From NCBI GenBank assembly GCA_017471175.1, contig JAFUVS010000003.1, positions 62,001 through 126,000 of the forward strand: a stretch of DNA of 64,000 nucleotides, in the 5' to 3' direction. A program made the position numbers and the translations under genes. Of the stretch, positions 43,432-52,164 are shown piece by piece. This DNA comes from Paludibacteraceae bacterium. GTDB lineage: Bacteria; Bacteroidota; Bacteroidia; Bacteroidales; Paludibacteraceae. A model generated the notes under the pieces. The model made no database searches and was not told the origin of the DNA. It saw only the letters and a program-made list of their open reading frames with translations. Positions within the stretch are counted from its first letter, which is position 1. The number at the start of each line of letters is the position of its first letter.

Positions 43432-45612
43432 TTACATAGCGTCCGCCATATCGGTATCTCGGATGGTTTGTAGGCGGAAGAACTCACCCTGCTTGAGGTC
43501 AGAAATACCGTCGGCGGTCATCTGCACTGTCAGTTGGCGGCAAAGATAACGCTTACCGTGGATGCGATAGACAGCTTTCGGATCGGGCACACCCTTATAC
43601 AGGAAGTCAAAACGGTAGAGACGGGTGGGGTCGATGGCAGGTAACGCTTCACGGATACGGGTAGGGGTGAGGTTGGTGGGGGACGTTTGCAGGGTAGGGG
43701 TAATAAACCTTTCAACAACCGGCGACAGCCTTAAAGAAGGGAAGGGAGACGGAACAGACGCAAGCGGGAACAGCGTTTCATAGACATCCCTTATCTTGCG
43801 CACCCGATCGACATAAGGCATATTCATATCCACAGAGGTCGTACCTAACTGTTCGCCATCCTTAAAACGCGGGAAAGCGGCTTCGACTATGCCGTCCGGT
43901 GTATCGGAACCGATGGCATCAAACCACGGATAGGCTTCGTCATCGGATTCAAGAATGCGGGGAGTGATTTGCACTTCGTCTGTCCAAACAAGCGGCTGCG
44001 ACAAAGAACCGTCAAAAGAACGGTAAGCATAACAGAGAGCCACAAAGAACCGGTCGTAGTACTCCGTTTCGGGTTCGCCATCCTTCAATATATTGTACAA
44101 CAGCGCGGGGGTCTGCTCGGGGTCGTCAAAAGAGTAGGTTTTGACTTCGGGCGTTTGAATGACCGGGATACGGTGCGCATTGCCGGTGACGGAGTTGCGG
44201 CAGTCGTGCCAATCGGCAGGAATAAAAGAGAGGGTGTATTCTGTGGATGCTCCCAGTGATGATGCGGGCGAGGACGACCGCGCTCCAAGTGATGCGGGCG
44301 AGGACCGCGTTGCTACCGCCGCTCCCAGTATATGCAATCGGCGCATCATGCGATGGAGCGTGTCGGATTGGGCTTCGGTAATAAGGAAATAGTAGCCTTC
44401 CGCTTCAAGGAGTTGCGAGGCGAATTGGCGGGCATACCCGCTCACTCGTATGTTGTGCGCGTCCTGACAGAAGGTCTGCCACCATCTCCTGAAAGCATCG
44501 TTTTGCTGCGCTTCATCTTCAGGGTCGCCCGGATACGACCATGCATAGCCATCGTAGCGGCTGTAGTGTCTGCCGATGGCAGGGTCTTCCGCGGCGATGG
44601 GCTGCATGTGTTCTTGCAGGGTTTGGGTCAGTTCTGCCAGCGTATCAAAGTGCGTGACCAGTCCTTTCTCCTCCATAAGGTCGATAAACCATTGGCAGTC
44701 ATCAAACGTATCGGTATCGGTATAACGATAAACCGTATCCTCCCAGTCGATGGTTTGTTCTTCGTCGAGGGTTTCGACTTCGTGGTCGGTGGAGGGTTCG
44801 ACTTCGATGGTGGCGTTCGGGTTGTAGAAATCCGACAGCGGCACGAGCGCGATGGTCTTTGCGTTGTTATCCACTACGACACGGACGGCAAACAGATGCT
44901 CTATCTGCTCAAAGAACTTGCTGACGGTCCAGTCGGGCAGCGAGGTGGCAAACGGCTGATCGGTAAAGTGCGCGTTCAGCGAGAGCAGGTGCCAAAACAG
45001 ATAGTGGTCGGTGAGGTGCGAGAAATCGGCTGTATATCCTAATTGCTCAATGACGGCGCGCACGATACAGTGGAAGTACCACTGGCAAAACAGCCTGCCA
45101 TCGTCTGCGTGTCCCTGTTCGTCGAGGTCCCATACTTTCTCTTCCCGTTCGTCGTAGAAAGTGACCTGCTCGTAGTCTGTTCCGCAGGTGTAATCGCCCG
45201 GGGCGAGGGTCACGTCTGCCATCAGTTCCGGAAGGGTGACCGTATTCCAATCGGCGATAGAGGGGATGTCGTCCAATAACTGAAGCAAAGACGATGTTTG
45301 TATCGGTTGCGCACAGGGTCCGTATTCGATGAACTGGGCTTGCACCTCTGATTGTGTCACCGAAAGCACACTAAGAATGCCACGTTTGTCGAAGTCGCCT
45401 TCAATGATACGGCAGTCGTAAGCTGTGGAGATTCTGTCCGGGATAGCCTCCGTTACACCGAAGATCTGCTGATTGGTCAGGCAGTCCTTGAGCGGGAAGG
45501 TTATTTCGAGGGTATAGCCGTCTTTGTTGTCAAAGAGGCTGTTCTTGGCTACGTAGTCGAAAGCGATGTCGGCACGCAGGACGGCGGGGGTGTTGTTGAT
45601 GAGGATGGTCAT
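43432..45612 (-). CDS. Large phage-tail-associated protein, unknown function
   Basis: A 726-residue acidic protein, 16 bp downstream of the tape measure gene on the same strand. I do not recognise a named domain. The N-terminal 110 residues (MTILINNTPAVLRADIAFDY, ITFPLKDC) look like a beta-rich tail or baseplate domain; the order after the tape measure gene is where distal tail or baseplate proteins lie in siphophages. Residues about 425-450 are encoded by two copies of the dispersed repeat and read ATRSSPASLGARSSSPASS, an apparent in-frame insertion. It is the last gene of the block. A tail role rests on gene order only. Confidence 0.65.
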   Translation of the reverse strand: MTILINNTPAVLRADIAFDYVAKNSLFDNKDGYTLEITFPLKDCLTNQQIFGVTEAIPDRISTAYDCRIIEGDFDKRGILSVLSVTQSEVQAQFIEYGPCAQPIQTSSLLQLLDDIPSIADWNTVTLPELMADVTLAPGDYTCGTDYEQVTFYDEREEKVWDLDEQGHADDGRLFCQWYFHCIVRAVIEQLGYTADFSHLTDHYLFWHLLSLNAHFTDQPFATSLPDWTVSKFFEQIEHLFAVRVVVDNNAKTIALVPLSDFYNPNATIEVEPSTDHEVETLDEEQTIDWEDTVYRYTDTDTFDDCQWFIDLMEEKGLVTHFDTLAELTQTLQEHMQPIAAEDPAIGRHYSRYDGYAWSYPGDPEDEAQQNDAFRRWWQTFCQDAHNIRVSGYARQFASQLLEAEGYYFLITEAQSDTLHRMMRRLHILGAAVATRSSPASLGARSSSPASSLGASTEYTLSFIPADWHDCRNSVTGNAHRIPVIQTPEVKTYSFDDPEQTPALLYNILKDGEPETEYYDRFFVALCYAYRSFDGSLSQPLVWTDEVQITPRILESDDEAYPWFDAIGSDTPDGIVEAAFPRFKDGEQLGTTSVDMNMPYVDRVRKIRDVYETLFPLASVPSPFPSLRLSPVVERFITPTLQTSPTNLTPTRIREALPAIDPTRLYRFDFLYKGVPDPKAVYRIHGKRYLCRQLTVQMTADGISDLKQGEFFRLQTIRDTDMADAM
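44252..44335 (-). repeat. Dispersed repeat, two adjacent copies in tail-like gene
   Basis: The plus strand shows ATGCGGGCGAGGACGACCGC at 44262-44281, then GCTCCAAGTG, then a shortened copy GATGCGGGCGAGGACCGCG from 44291, ending in GCTCCCAGT. The same two-part arrangement occurs in the tape measure gene. It is in frame with the host gene. Confidence 0.75.
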
Positions 45613-45628
45613 GGCGATGGTGGAAGGT

Positions 45629-48600
45629 TTAGCGGTTGCGGGTGAGGCGGTTGTAGCGGTCTTGGGCGCGCTTGATACCCCGGTTGCCCTCTACGGTGTT
45701 CACGGTAATAAAGGGTTCGTCCAGGCGACGAGTTAATGTATGTAACGCGCGCGCGAGGGACGGGTCTGTTGATGCAGGCGAGGACCGTTGCACTACCGCG
45801 GCTCCAAGTGATGATGCGGGCGAGGACGACCGCGCTCCAAGCGGGGTAAGTGAGCCGATGGTGTTGGTGCGCTGAGCATGGTCGAGGGCGGCGATGACGG
45901 CGGCTGTGGCGGGGTTCTGCAGCAGTTCCTGCGAGGCGACCCATTCGCCTGCGTGGACGATGCCGGCGGGTTCGTACTTGCGTCCTTTCCGGGTGTAACC
46001 ACCTTCCGCGTAACCGGTGGCGGCGGCAGCCTGTTGTTGCTTCTTCAGGGCTGCGATCTGTACGCCGGTGGTGGCAAGCGAGAGCGCCATAAAGAGCGGT
46101 GCGAGTACGGGACCGGCGGGGAAGCCTGCCTGCCATCCTGCGTTCCATGCGCTGACGGCGGACATTGCACCTTGTGCCGTGGCAGAGAATACGTCCATCT
46201 TGAACTTCTTCTCGGATGCTTCGGCTTTGACTTTGGCGATTTCGGCTTCTTTCTGTTTTTCGAGCGAGGCGACTAATTCGGTGTTCTCGCCTGCGCGCTC
46301 TACTTCTTTCTTGTAGCGGTTTTCGATAGCGGCGGTCTGCATCTGTGTTTCGGCATCTACGACCGATGTAAGGGACGAGAATATGTTGCTCATTGCGCCG
46401 ACGGCTTGCTGCATCGTTTTGGCAAAAGCCTTTGTGCCGTCCGATTCGAGGAAGGCGTTGATGTCATCCACGATGGTGCGGACGGCTTGTTCGGCTTGCT
46501 GTTCGGCTTCTTGGGCGTGCCGTTCTTGTGCGGCGATGGCTGCCTGTTGGTATTGGTCTTGCGCGCGCAGTCGCTCCGTTGAGCCTTCTTCGTAGATCTG
46601 CGCAAGGTTATAGAGGTGTTGCAGTTCGGCTTCTTCCATTGCGCGGTGGTAGGTCTCGGCGGTCATCAAGCCGTCCATATATTTCTGCCGCAGGGTCTGC
46701 TGCGTGGCTTGGTAGGCTTCGTTTTCTTCGCTGACGGTGAGTTGCAGACTCTGACGGGTGAGGTCTGATTCGGCTTTGAGGCAGGCGGCTTCGGCTTGCA
46801 GGTATTCGGTAGAGCCTTGTTCGGCGGCATCCATCCGTTGTTTTTGGTAGTCGCGTTCGATTTCCAATTTGCGGCGTTGGTATTCTTCGTGTTGCAGAAC
46901 GCCCTGTTGGTAATAGATATCGTTGAGGGTGAGTTGTCGTGTGCGCCATTCGGCGAGAGGGTCATCCTTTGGCGCGGCGGTCGTGGCGGCCGGCCGTTCC
47001 GGATGAGCCGTATATGCCGGCTGTTCCTGTTTTGCCGGCGCAACCGCATCGGCGGGCTCCATTCCTTTTATCTTGGTATTGATAGACTTGATGAGGGTGT
47101 CCACTTCGGCAGCCTCTTTTTCGGTTTTTTCCAGTTCGCGCTGTGTGTGTTTGAGCCGGTCCTGCCATACGGTAGCGTCGGTGACCGCCACGGAGCCTGC
47201 CACGGCGGCACGGTTGGTAAAAGAGACGTTTTGGAGATTGGATTGCGCTTGTTTTTCTTGCGCCACGAGTTCGTCTTTTTGCATCTCCAGCTCAGCGCGG
47301 CGGTTGTACTGTTCTTGCAGGCGTTCCCGGTAGGCTTGCAGCATCATTTGCCGGTTGAGGGCTTCGCAATAGCGGTCGATAGCGTCTTTGTTGTCGTTGA
47401 TGAGTTTGCCCTCCGCTGTCAGTTCGCCGTGGTATCCGGGGACGATGGTGCGCAGCTCATTGAGGGCTTTCTGACGGTCTTTGAGCGAGCGCGTCTCGTC
47501 ACGGACGGCATCGGCAAGCAGGTCTATCTTGCCCTTTTCTTCGCCGTACTGCTTGGCGACCTGTTTCTGTACATCGGTATGCAGTTTCTGTTCGGCGGTG
47601 ACTTCTCTTTGCTTCTTGATAAAAACCCCGACAGCGACGGCGGCAGCAGTGATGGCGGCAGCTACGAACGCCCACGGGTTGGCTTTTGCGGCGGTGTTGA
47701 AGGCGAGTTGTGCTTTTGTGGCGGCAATGAGTACTCTCTCCTTGAGCCGGATAGCGGCTGTATGTACGGCATCCGCTATGGCAGACGCTTTGACGGCAAT
47801 AGTATAGGCAGCCACACCGGCAGCGGCGGCTACCAGATAGCCGCCGTAGTTGCGCAGGAACCGGAGCGAAGCCTGTACGACGGTGAGCAGACCGTTCAGT
47901 CCTTTGACGGCACCGTCCACGGCGGGCATCATCGTCTTGCCGAAAGCGATGGCGGTTTCTTGCAGCTGTTTCTTGTGTTTCTGCAAGCGGGCTTCGGCGG
48001 TCTCGTTGGCGATTTGGAATTCATTGACGGCACTGGTACCTTCCTCAAAGGCTTGGCGGGCGACTTGCTGTTGTGCGCGCACCATATCCAAGTTATCCGA
48101 AAGGACGGTCAGGATATTCGACAGCCCCACACCGTTCAGCGAGAGGTCTTTGAACAAGGGTGCGAGGTCAGACAGCCCGCCGTTGGCTCCTAACTCTTTG
48201 ATGCGTTCGAGGAACATCATCAAGCCTTCGGTGGTAGAGCGTTGCAGGGTCTGCGTGAATTGCTCCACGTTCAGCCCTGCCATCTTTGCCATTTTGGCAG
48301 GTTCTTGGAAGAGGCGCATAGTCAGTTTGCCCAAAGCAGAGGATGACTGCTCTACCTGTTGCCCCTTACTATCCAACACGGCGGCAAAAGCGAGGATATC
48401 CTGAATGTCCATCTTGGCGGTCGCTCCGACACCTGCCATACGTTTGGAAAACTCCACCAGGTACGGCGCACTGGCGGAACAGTTCTGCGAGAGGGTATTG
48501 ACGGCACTGCCGACAGAGAGCATCGCGTCCCGTGTCGATTGCGTTTCTTCGAGGTGGAAGATGTCCGCCAGTTTGGCTATCTCCTGTGTAGCACCTTCGC

Positions 48601-49333
48601 CAAGGTCAGAGAGAGCCACGTTGATAATATCGGCGGCTTCGACGTAGCCGAGTATATCTTCTTTGGTATTCTTACCAAGGCGACCGGCTTCCTGTGCGAG
48701 GAGGTTAAGTTGTTCGCGCGATGAGCGGGTGTCCATCCGTCGGAAGGCTTCGTTCAGTTCTTCCACTTCATCGGTTGTCAATCCGGTGAACTTACGCGTG
48801 TCAGCCATGGCGGCTTCCATCTGTGCGTAGGGTTCGACGGACGCGATGACGGAGCGGTAGGCGGTGGCGATTCTTCCGGTGAGGGAAGAGAGTGTATTGA
48901 AGGAATTCTTGACCTGTTCCGGGAAGGATAGGGTAGCGGCTTTCACTTCGGTCTGTATGCTTGCGATAGCGCGCTTGACCTCACCTATCTTTTTGACGTG
49001 TTCGTTCCACGCGTCCGAGCCGTGTTCCATGTTCTTGAGCTCCTTGTTGAGGGCGCGCAGGGTACGGTTCAGTTCTTCGGGCGTGGCTTTATCAAGGTTC
49101 TTCATCACGCGCGCCACGTCCACGGCAGCAGCCTGCATCTTGCGGAGGGCTTTCTCTTCGTGCTCTATCTGTTTGCGCAGTTTTTCGGCGGTCTTGGTAT
49201 CGCCCGCGTCGAGGGCTGCCTTGCGGGCTTCCTTCAGTTTGTCGAGACGTTTGATGATATCGGCGATTTCCTGCTTGGGCTGTTCACCGTTGAAACGGGT
49301 AATGACGGTTGCTGTCTGATTGATGTCTGCCAT
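45629..49333 (-). CDS. Phage tail tape measure protein
   Basis: A 1,234-residue protein that in tailed phages sets tail length and takes part in DNA injection. The conserved TP901-type region covers about residues 150-480: MAAMADTRKFTGLTTDEVEELNEAFR, LGKNTKEDILGYVEAADIINVALSDLGEGATQEIAKLADIF, FSKRMAGVGATAKMDIQDILAFAAVLDSKGQQVEQSSSALGKL. Before and after it are long coiled coils; hydrophobic stretches occur near 500-570, and an Ala/Gln-rich coiled coil near 860-1010. Near the C-terminus, LGARSSSPASS is encoded by the dispersed repeat, followed by a conserved-looking tail ending YNRLTRNR. It looks intact. Confidence 0.9.
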   Translation of the reverse strand: MADINQTATVITRFNGEQPKQEIADIIKRLDKLKEARKAALDAGDTKTAEKLRKQIEHEEKALRKMQAAAVDVARVMKNLDKATPEELNRTLRALNKELKNMEHGSDAWNEHVKKIGEVKRAIASIQTEVKAATLSFPEQVKNSFNTLSSLTGRIATAYRSVIASVEPYAQMEAAMADTRKFTGLTTDEVEELNEAFRRMDTRSSREQLNLLAQEAGRLGKNTKEDILGYVEAADIINVALSDLGEGATQEIAKLADIFHLEETQSTRDAMLSVGSAVNTLSQNCSASAPYLVEFSKRMAGVGATAKMDIQDILAFAAVLDSKGQQVEQSSSALGKLTMRLFQEPAKMAKMAGLNVEQFTQTLQRSTTEGLMMFLERIKELGANGGLSDLAPLFKDLSLNGVGLSNILTVLSDNLDMVRAQQQVARQAFEEGTSAVNEFQIANETAEARLQKHKKQLQETAIAFGKTMMPAVDGAVKGLNGLLTVVQASLRFLRNYGGYLVAAAAGVAAYTIAVKASAIADAVHTAAIRLKERVLIAATKAQLAFNTAAKANPWAFVAAAITAAAVAVGVFIKKQREVTAEQKLHTDVQKQVAKQYGEEKGKIDLLADAVRDETRSLKDRQKALNELRTIVPGYHGELTAEGKLINDNKDAIDRYCEALNRQMMLQAYRERLQEQYNRRAELEMQKDELVAQEKQAQSNLQNVSFTNRAAVAGSVAVTDATVWQDRLKHTQRELEKTEKEAAEVDTLIKSINTKIKGMEPADAVAPAKQEQPAYTAHPERPAATTAAPKDDPLAEWRTRQLTLNDIYYQQGVLQHEEYQRRKLEIERDYQKQRMDAAEQGSTEYLQAEAACLKAESDLTRQSLQLTVSEENEAYQATQQTLRQKYMDGLMTAETYHRAMEEAELQHLYNLAQIYEEGSTERLRAQDQYQQAAIAAQERHAQEAEQQAEQAVRTIVDDINAFLESDGTKAFAKTMQQAVGAMSNIFSSLTSVVDAETQMQTAAIENRYKKEVERAGENTELVASLEKQKEAEIAKVKAEASEKKFKMDVFSATAQGAMSAVSAWNAGWQAGFPAGPVLAPLFMALSLATTGVQIAALKKQQQAAAATGYAEGGYTRKGRKYEPAGIVHAGEWVASQELLQNPATAAVIAALDHAQRTNTIGSLTPLGARSSSPASSLGAAVVQRSSPASTDPSLARALHTLTRRLDEPFITVNTVEGNRGIKRAQDRYNRLTRNR
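45771..45840 (-). repeat. Dispersed repeat, two copies in tape measure gene
   Basis: Plus strand: a variant copy GATGCAGGCGAGGACCGTTG from 45771, then GCTCCAAGTG, then the core ATGCGGGCGAGGACGACCGC at 45814-45833 and CGCTCCAAG. Both are in frame and encode Ser/Ala/Arg/Leu-rich sequence between two structured parts of the C-terminal region. Confidence 0.75.
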
Positions 49334-49346
49334 AGTACGGGTATTT

Positions 49347-49372
49347 ATGCGGGCGGGGACGACCGCGTTCCA
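49347..49372 (-). repeat. Dispersed repeat copy upstream of tape measure gene
   Basis: ATGCGGGCGGGGACGACCGC at 49347-49366, one base different from the core, followed by GTTCCAATTATGG. This is the only copy found outside a gene; it sits 14 bp before the tape measure start codon. Confidence 0.6.
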
Positions 49373-49435
49373 ATTATGGCAACAAAAATACGCTCCTTAT
49401 CGGGGAGCGCAAAAGACAGCCGGAGCGATTGCCGT

Positions 49436-50020
49436 TTAGGCTAATTCATCGGCGCGGCGGATGGCTTCGTTCATCCGCTTTTCAAAGTCGCGGATAGATT
49501 CGCGTGTAGAGTTGTATCCCCACGAATTGGTGTCAATACCCGCGCCTTCGGCATTGGGATAAAGAACCATCGGGAAGTTGCTGCCGTCGGTCAGATAGAC
49601 GGTATAGGTAATGCCGCGGATGATCTTGCCGCGTTCCGGTTTGGAATGGGTATAAGCGATGACGGCACCCGTCTTGCCCGCCCATGCGTAACCGCCCATC
49701 GCGTCCGAGAGGCTTTTGTCTCTGACGTAATCGGTAGAAGAACCGATATCGATAGCACCGTATTCGATTTTGTTGTAGGGGACAAGCAGACTTCTTTCGC
49801 CGTTGTAGAGAAGGGCGTGCCGCGCGGCATCGTCAAAGACGGCGGCATTTTCATAGGTCGCGTAGTGAATGACGGGCAAACCGCCCATACCGTGCTTGCG
49901 GCACAGCCTCTTGAAGGCACGGCGATGACGGCCGTTTTCGACGATAAAGTATATCGCGTAAACGACAATACCGATGACCGCTGCCCAAAAAGCATAGACG
50001 ATGACTTCCCAGAGATTCAT
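49436..50020 (-). CDS. Single-pass membrane protein, unknown function
   Basis: A 194-residue protein with one membrane segment at about residues 6-27 (VIVYAFWAAVIGIVVYAIYFIV), a short basic stretch (RHRRAFKRLCRKH), and a soluble beta-rich domain resembling small PH-like or DUF-type cytoplasmic domains (YNKIEYGAIDIGSS, TYTVYLTDGSNFPMVLYPN). I do not recognise the family. It lies between the tape measure gene and the DUF2442 gene, 11 bp from the latter, and may be a cargo gene of the phage block. Confidence 0.6.
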   Translation of the reverse strand: MNLWEVIVYAFWAAVIGIVVYAIYFIVENGRHRRAFKRLCRKHGMGGLPVIHYATYENAAVFDDAARHALLYNGERSLLVPYNKIEYGAIDIGSSTDYVRDKSLSDAMGGYAWAGKTGAVIAYTHSKPERGKIIRGITYTVYLTDGSNFPMVLYPNAEGAGIDTNSWGYNSTRESIRDFEKRMNEAIRRADELA

Positions 50021-50031
50021 GGCTGCAACAC

Positions 50032-50466
50032 TTACGTGAACGATACTTCTTCCAATTGCCTGCCGTAGGCACGGATGCCTTCTTCTATCTCCTTGACGCG
50101 CTTGGCAGAAGGTTTCTTCCAGCCGTTGATATAGTCAAAGAGCAGAGACGGGTGTATGTTTAGCATCTTAGCCACGCCGCTGACGGTTAATTCGCCGTGA
50201 GTAAGGAAGAAACGCTGCATCGCGTCAGGCACTATATTGTCGCGCTGCTCAAAACTCTCCCAGCTAATATCCTCGTCGATATTGTCCCAGTGCATCCCGT
50301 ATCGGTCTAATTCGCAGGCATTGCGCTGCTCCGTATTGGCTTTCAAGAGCCGCGCGTACCAAAGCACGGACTGCCTTTTTACCGTGCCGTCTTTCCGTTC
50401 GCCGTACAACCATTGGTCGTCGAACCAGATTCTTTTGTAGGGGATTTTATTCGTCTCCATCGTCAT
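50032..50466 (-). CDS. DUF2442 protein with C-terminal HTH
   Basis: A 144-residue two-domain protein. Residues about 8-70 match DUF2442 (RIWFDDQWLYGERKDG, then ANTEQRNACELDRYGMHWDNIDEDIS). Residues about 75-140 form a helix-turn-helix of the XRE/HigA type (LTVSGVAKMLNIHPSLLFDYINGWKKPSAKRVKEIEEGI). It overlaps the DUF4160 gene by 20 bp. DUF4160-DUF2442 pairs are widespread and resemble toxin-antitoxin modules; here the HTH makes this protein the likely repressor, and a perfect palindrome lies in the operon promoter. Function of DUF4160/DUF2442 is not established to my knowledge. Confidence 0.82.
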   Translation of the reverse strand: MTMETNKIPYKRIWFDDQWLYGERKDGTVKRQSVLWYARLLKANTEQRNACELDRYGMHWDNIDEDISWESFEQRDNIVPDAMQRFFLTHGELTVSGVAKMLNIHPSLLFDYINGWKKPSAKRVKEIEEGIRAYGRQLEEVSFT

Positions 50467-50704
50467 CTTTCTTAAAAAATTCGTTCCAACGTCTGACTAT
50501 GATTGTCTTATTTTCGTTTACGGACTTAGACAAGCGACGAAGGTCGCCCAGTTTGATATTGTCCGATTCGGTAAGTTCGAACTTGTCGCCTTGCAGTTCA
50601 AACCGAGCCGTACCGCCGTTGCCTTTGATGTGTACGTGGACAGGCTCGTGGTCGTTGGCGAAAAAATAAATCTTATAACCGTAAATGATATATACCTCCG
50701 GCAT
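50447..50704 (-). CDS. DUF4160 protein
   Basis: An 85-residue protein that opens MPEVYIIYGYKIYFFANDHEPVHVHI, the DUF4160 signature with its HxPxHxH-like cluster, and continues GNGGTARFEL. It is the first gene of a two-gene operon with the DUF2442-HTH protein. It may be the effector of an addiction-like or regulatory pair; no catalytic role is known to me. Confidence 0.85.
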   Translation of the reverse strand: MPEVYIIYGYKIYFFANDHEPVHVHIKGNGGTARFELQGDKFELTESDNIKLGDLRRLSKSVNENKTIIVRRWNEFFKKDDDGDE

Positions 50705-50730
50705 ACTGTTTTCCGTTTTGATTTCGGCGG

Positions 50731-50761
50731 CAAAGGTAGGTGTAAATTTTTACACCTGCAA
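50731..50761 (-). promoter_or_regulatory. DUF4160/DUF2442 promoter with internal palindrome
   Basis: Minus-strand TACCTTTG at 50738-50731 and TTG at 50761-50759 with an exact 20-bp gap. The gap is almost completely filled by AGGTGTAAATTTTTACACCT (50738-50757), two 9-bp arms around TT. An operator between the two promoter boxes is the classical layout for autorepression, here probably by the HTH domain of the second gene. Confidence 0.75.
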
Positions 50762-50766
50762 GAATA

Positions 50767-50851
50767 TATGTGCGGAAAAATGTAAGAAAGTGCCGTTTGT
50801 ATGTGCGGAAAAGTGTAACTTTGCGGCGTTTTTATGTGCGAAAAAGTGTAA
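50767..50851 (+). repeat. Three 19-bp direct repeats at exact 33-bp spacing
   Basis: TATGTGCGGAAAAATGTAA at 50767, TATGTGCGGAAAAGTGTAA at 50800 and TATGTGCGAAAAAGTGTAA at 50833, immediately before the ATPase ATG at 50860. A TAACTTTG promoter box (50816-50823) starts inside the second copy. The GTGTAA element is also the half-site of the palindrome at 50738-50757. The repeats are the reason an upstream in-frame ATG at 50770 looks open; it is not a likely start. Confidence 0.85.
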
Positions 50852-50859
50852 AAAGTACT

Positions 50860-52164
50860 ATGAAAAGACTGCTTTACAGCGATTTACTAAAATGGAAGGA
50901 GAACGATAGCCGCAAACCGCTTATTTTGAACGGTGCACGACAGGTAGGCAAGACGTGGCTGTTGCGCGAATTTGGCGGCCGCGAATACGAGTCGGTGGCA
51001 TACATCAACTGCCAGCGGTCGGAAGACTTGCAGCCCGTGTTCGGCGATTTCGACACGGCAAGGATCATCCGTGCACTGTCTGCCTATACAGGTATCACGA
51101 TACAGCCAGGGAAGACGCTTGTTATTCTTGACGAGATACAGGAGTTCCCGCGCGCGCTGACGGCTCTCAAGTATTTCTGTGAGGACGCACCGGACTATCA
51201 CATTGCGGTGGCGGGTTCGCTGCTCGGCTTGAGCCTTCACGGCGGCGTGTCGTATCCGGTGGGTAAGGTCGAGACGCTCAACCTCTATCCGATGACGTTC
51301 GCGGAGTTCGTCCTGGCGGCGGGCAACAGGCTCTTGTTTGACGCCATCCGCAACGCCGACTATCCGGTCATCAATGCCGCTGCGGGTCCGCTGACCGAAC
51401 TGTTGCGGCAGTACTATTACACGGGCGGAATGCCGGAGGCGGTGCTTACGTATTTGGATTGCGGCGACTGGCATCGCGTGCGCGCCGTGCAGAAACAGAT
51501 CCTGCAGGATTACGAGCGGGATTTCTCCAAGCATACCGACAGCCGCGAGGCGCAGCGCATACGGATGGTGTGGAACGCCGTGCCCGCTCAGTTAGCCCGC
51601 GAGAACCGCCGCTTTGTCTATAAAGAGCTGAAGAAAGGCGGTCGCGCCGCCGAGTTTGAGACGGCTATCGAATGGCTGCAAGATGCCGGAATGGTTTATA
51701 AGGTGCTGCGCATCACCGAGCCTCGCCAACCGTTGCGCTTCTACGAAGAACCGGCCGCCTTCAAACTCTTTGCCCTTGATACGGGGCTGTTAGGTGCGAT
51801 GATGGATACCGCCGCAAAAGACGTGGTGATTGATAACCGCGCTTTCAGTGAGTACAAAGGCGCGTTCACCGAGAACTTTGTGCTTACGCAGCTCATTCCC
51901 GCCGGTATGCCGGTGCGCTACTATGCGGTCAATGACAGCCGCGTGGAGATAGATTTTGTCGTCCAGACGGCAGACGGTATCGTTCCCGTGGAAGTCAAAG
52001 CCGAAGAGAACGTCCGCTCAAGGTCGCTCCGTACTTTTCTTGATAAATACACGGACTTGCACGCCGTCCGGTTTTCTATGAAGCCGTATATAGAACAAGA
52101 ACGGGTGACGAACATCCCGCTCTTTGCCGTGGAGACATTCAGTTCTGCCACGCGTCAGAGATAA
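50860..52164 (+). CDS. AAA+ ATPase of the DUF4143 group
   Basis: A 434-residue protein; the start at 50860 gives the usual opening MKRLLYSDLLKWKEN. Walker A is GARQVGKTW (25-33) and Walker B is LVILDEIQE (about 86-94), followed by a sensor segment VAGSLLGLS. The second half is the DUF4143 region, with FYEEPAAFKLFALDTGLLGAM, then FTENFVLTQLI, and a nuclease-like VEIDFVVQTADGIVPVEVKAEENVRSRSL. Such proteins are abundant in Bacteroidota and of unclear role. It is divergent from the DUF4160 operon and overlaps the end of the convergent phage gene by 26 bp. It appears complete, unlike the relative at 57.7 kb. Confidence 0.88.
   Translation: MKRLLYSDLLKWKENDSRKPLILNGARQVGKTWLLREFGGREYESVAYINCQRSEDLQPVFGDFDTARIIRALSAYTGITIQPGKTLVILDEIQEFPRALTALKYFCEDAPDYHIAVAGSLLGLSLHGGVSYPVGKVETLNLYPMTFAEFVLAAGNRLLFDAIRNADYPVINAAAGPLTELLRQYYYTGGMPEAVLTYLDCGDWHRVRAVQKQILQDYERDFSKHTDSREAQRIRMVWNAVPAQLARENRRFVYKELKKGGRAAEFETAIEWLQDAGMVYKVLRITEPRQPLRFYEEPAAFKLFALDTGLLGAMMDTAAKDVVIDNRAFSEYKGAFTENFVLTQLIPAGMPVRYYAVNDSRVEIDFVVQTADGIVPVEVKAEENVRSRSLRTFLDKYTDLHAVRFSMKPYIEQERVTNIPLFAVETFSSATRQR

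Noticed and set aside
46796..48193. 465-codon plus-strand frame antisense to the tape measure gene
   Set aside because: It has no recognisable domain, lacks a start signal, and mirrors the codon bias of the clearly real tape measure gene on the other strand.
50770..50859. Upstream in-frame start of the DUF4143 ATPase
   Set aside because: The extra 30 codons consist of the direct repeats and contain a promoter box. The ATG at 50860 gives the conserved N-terminus.
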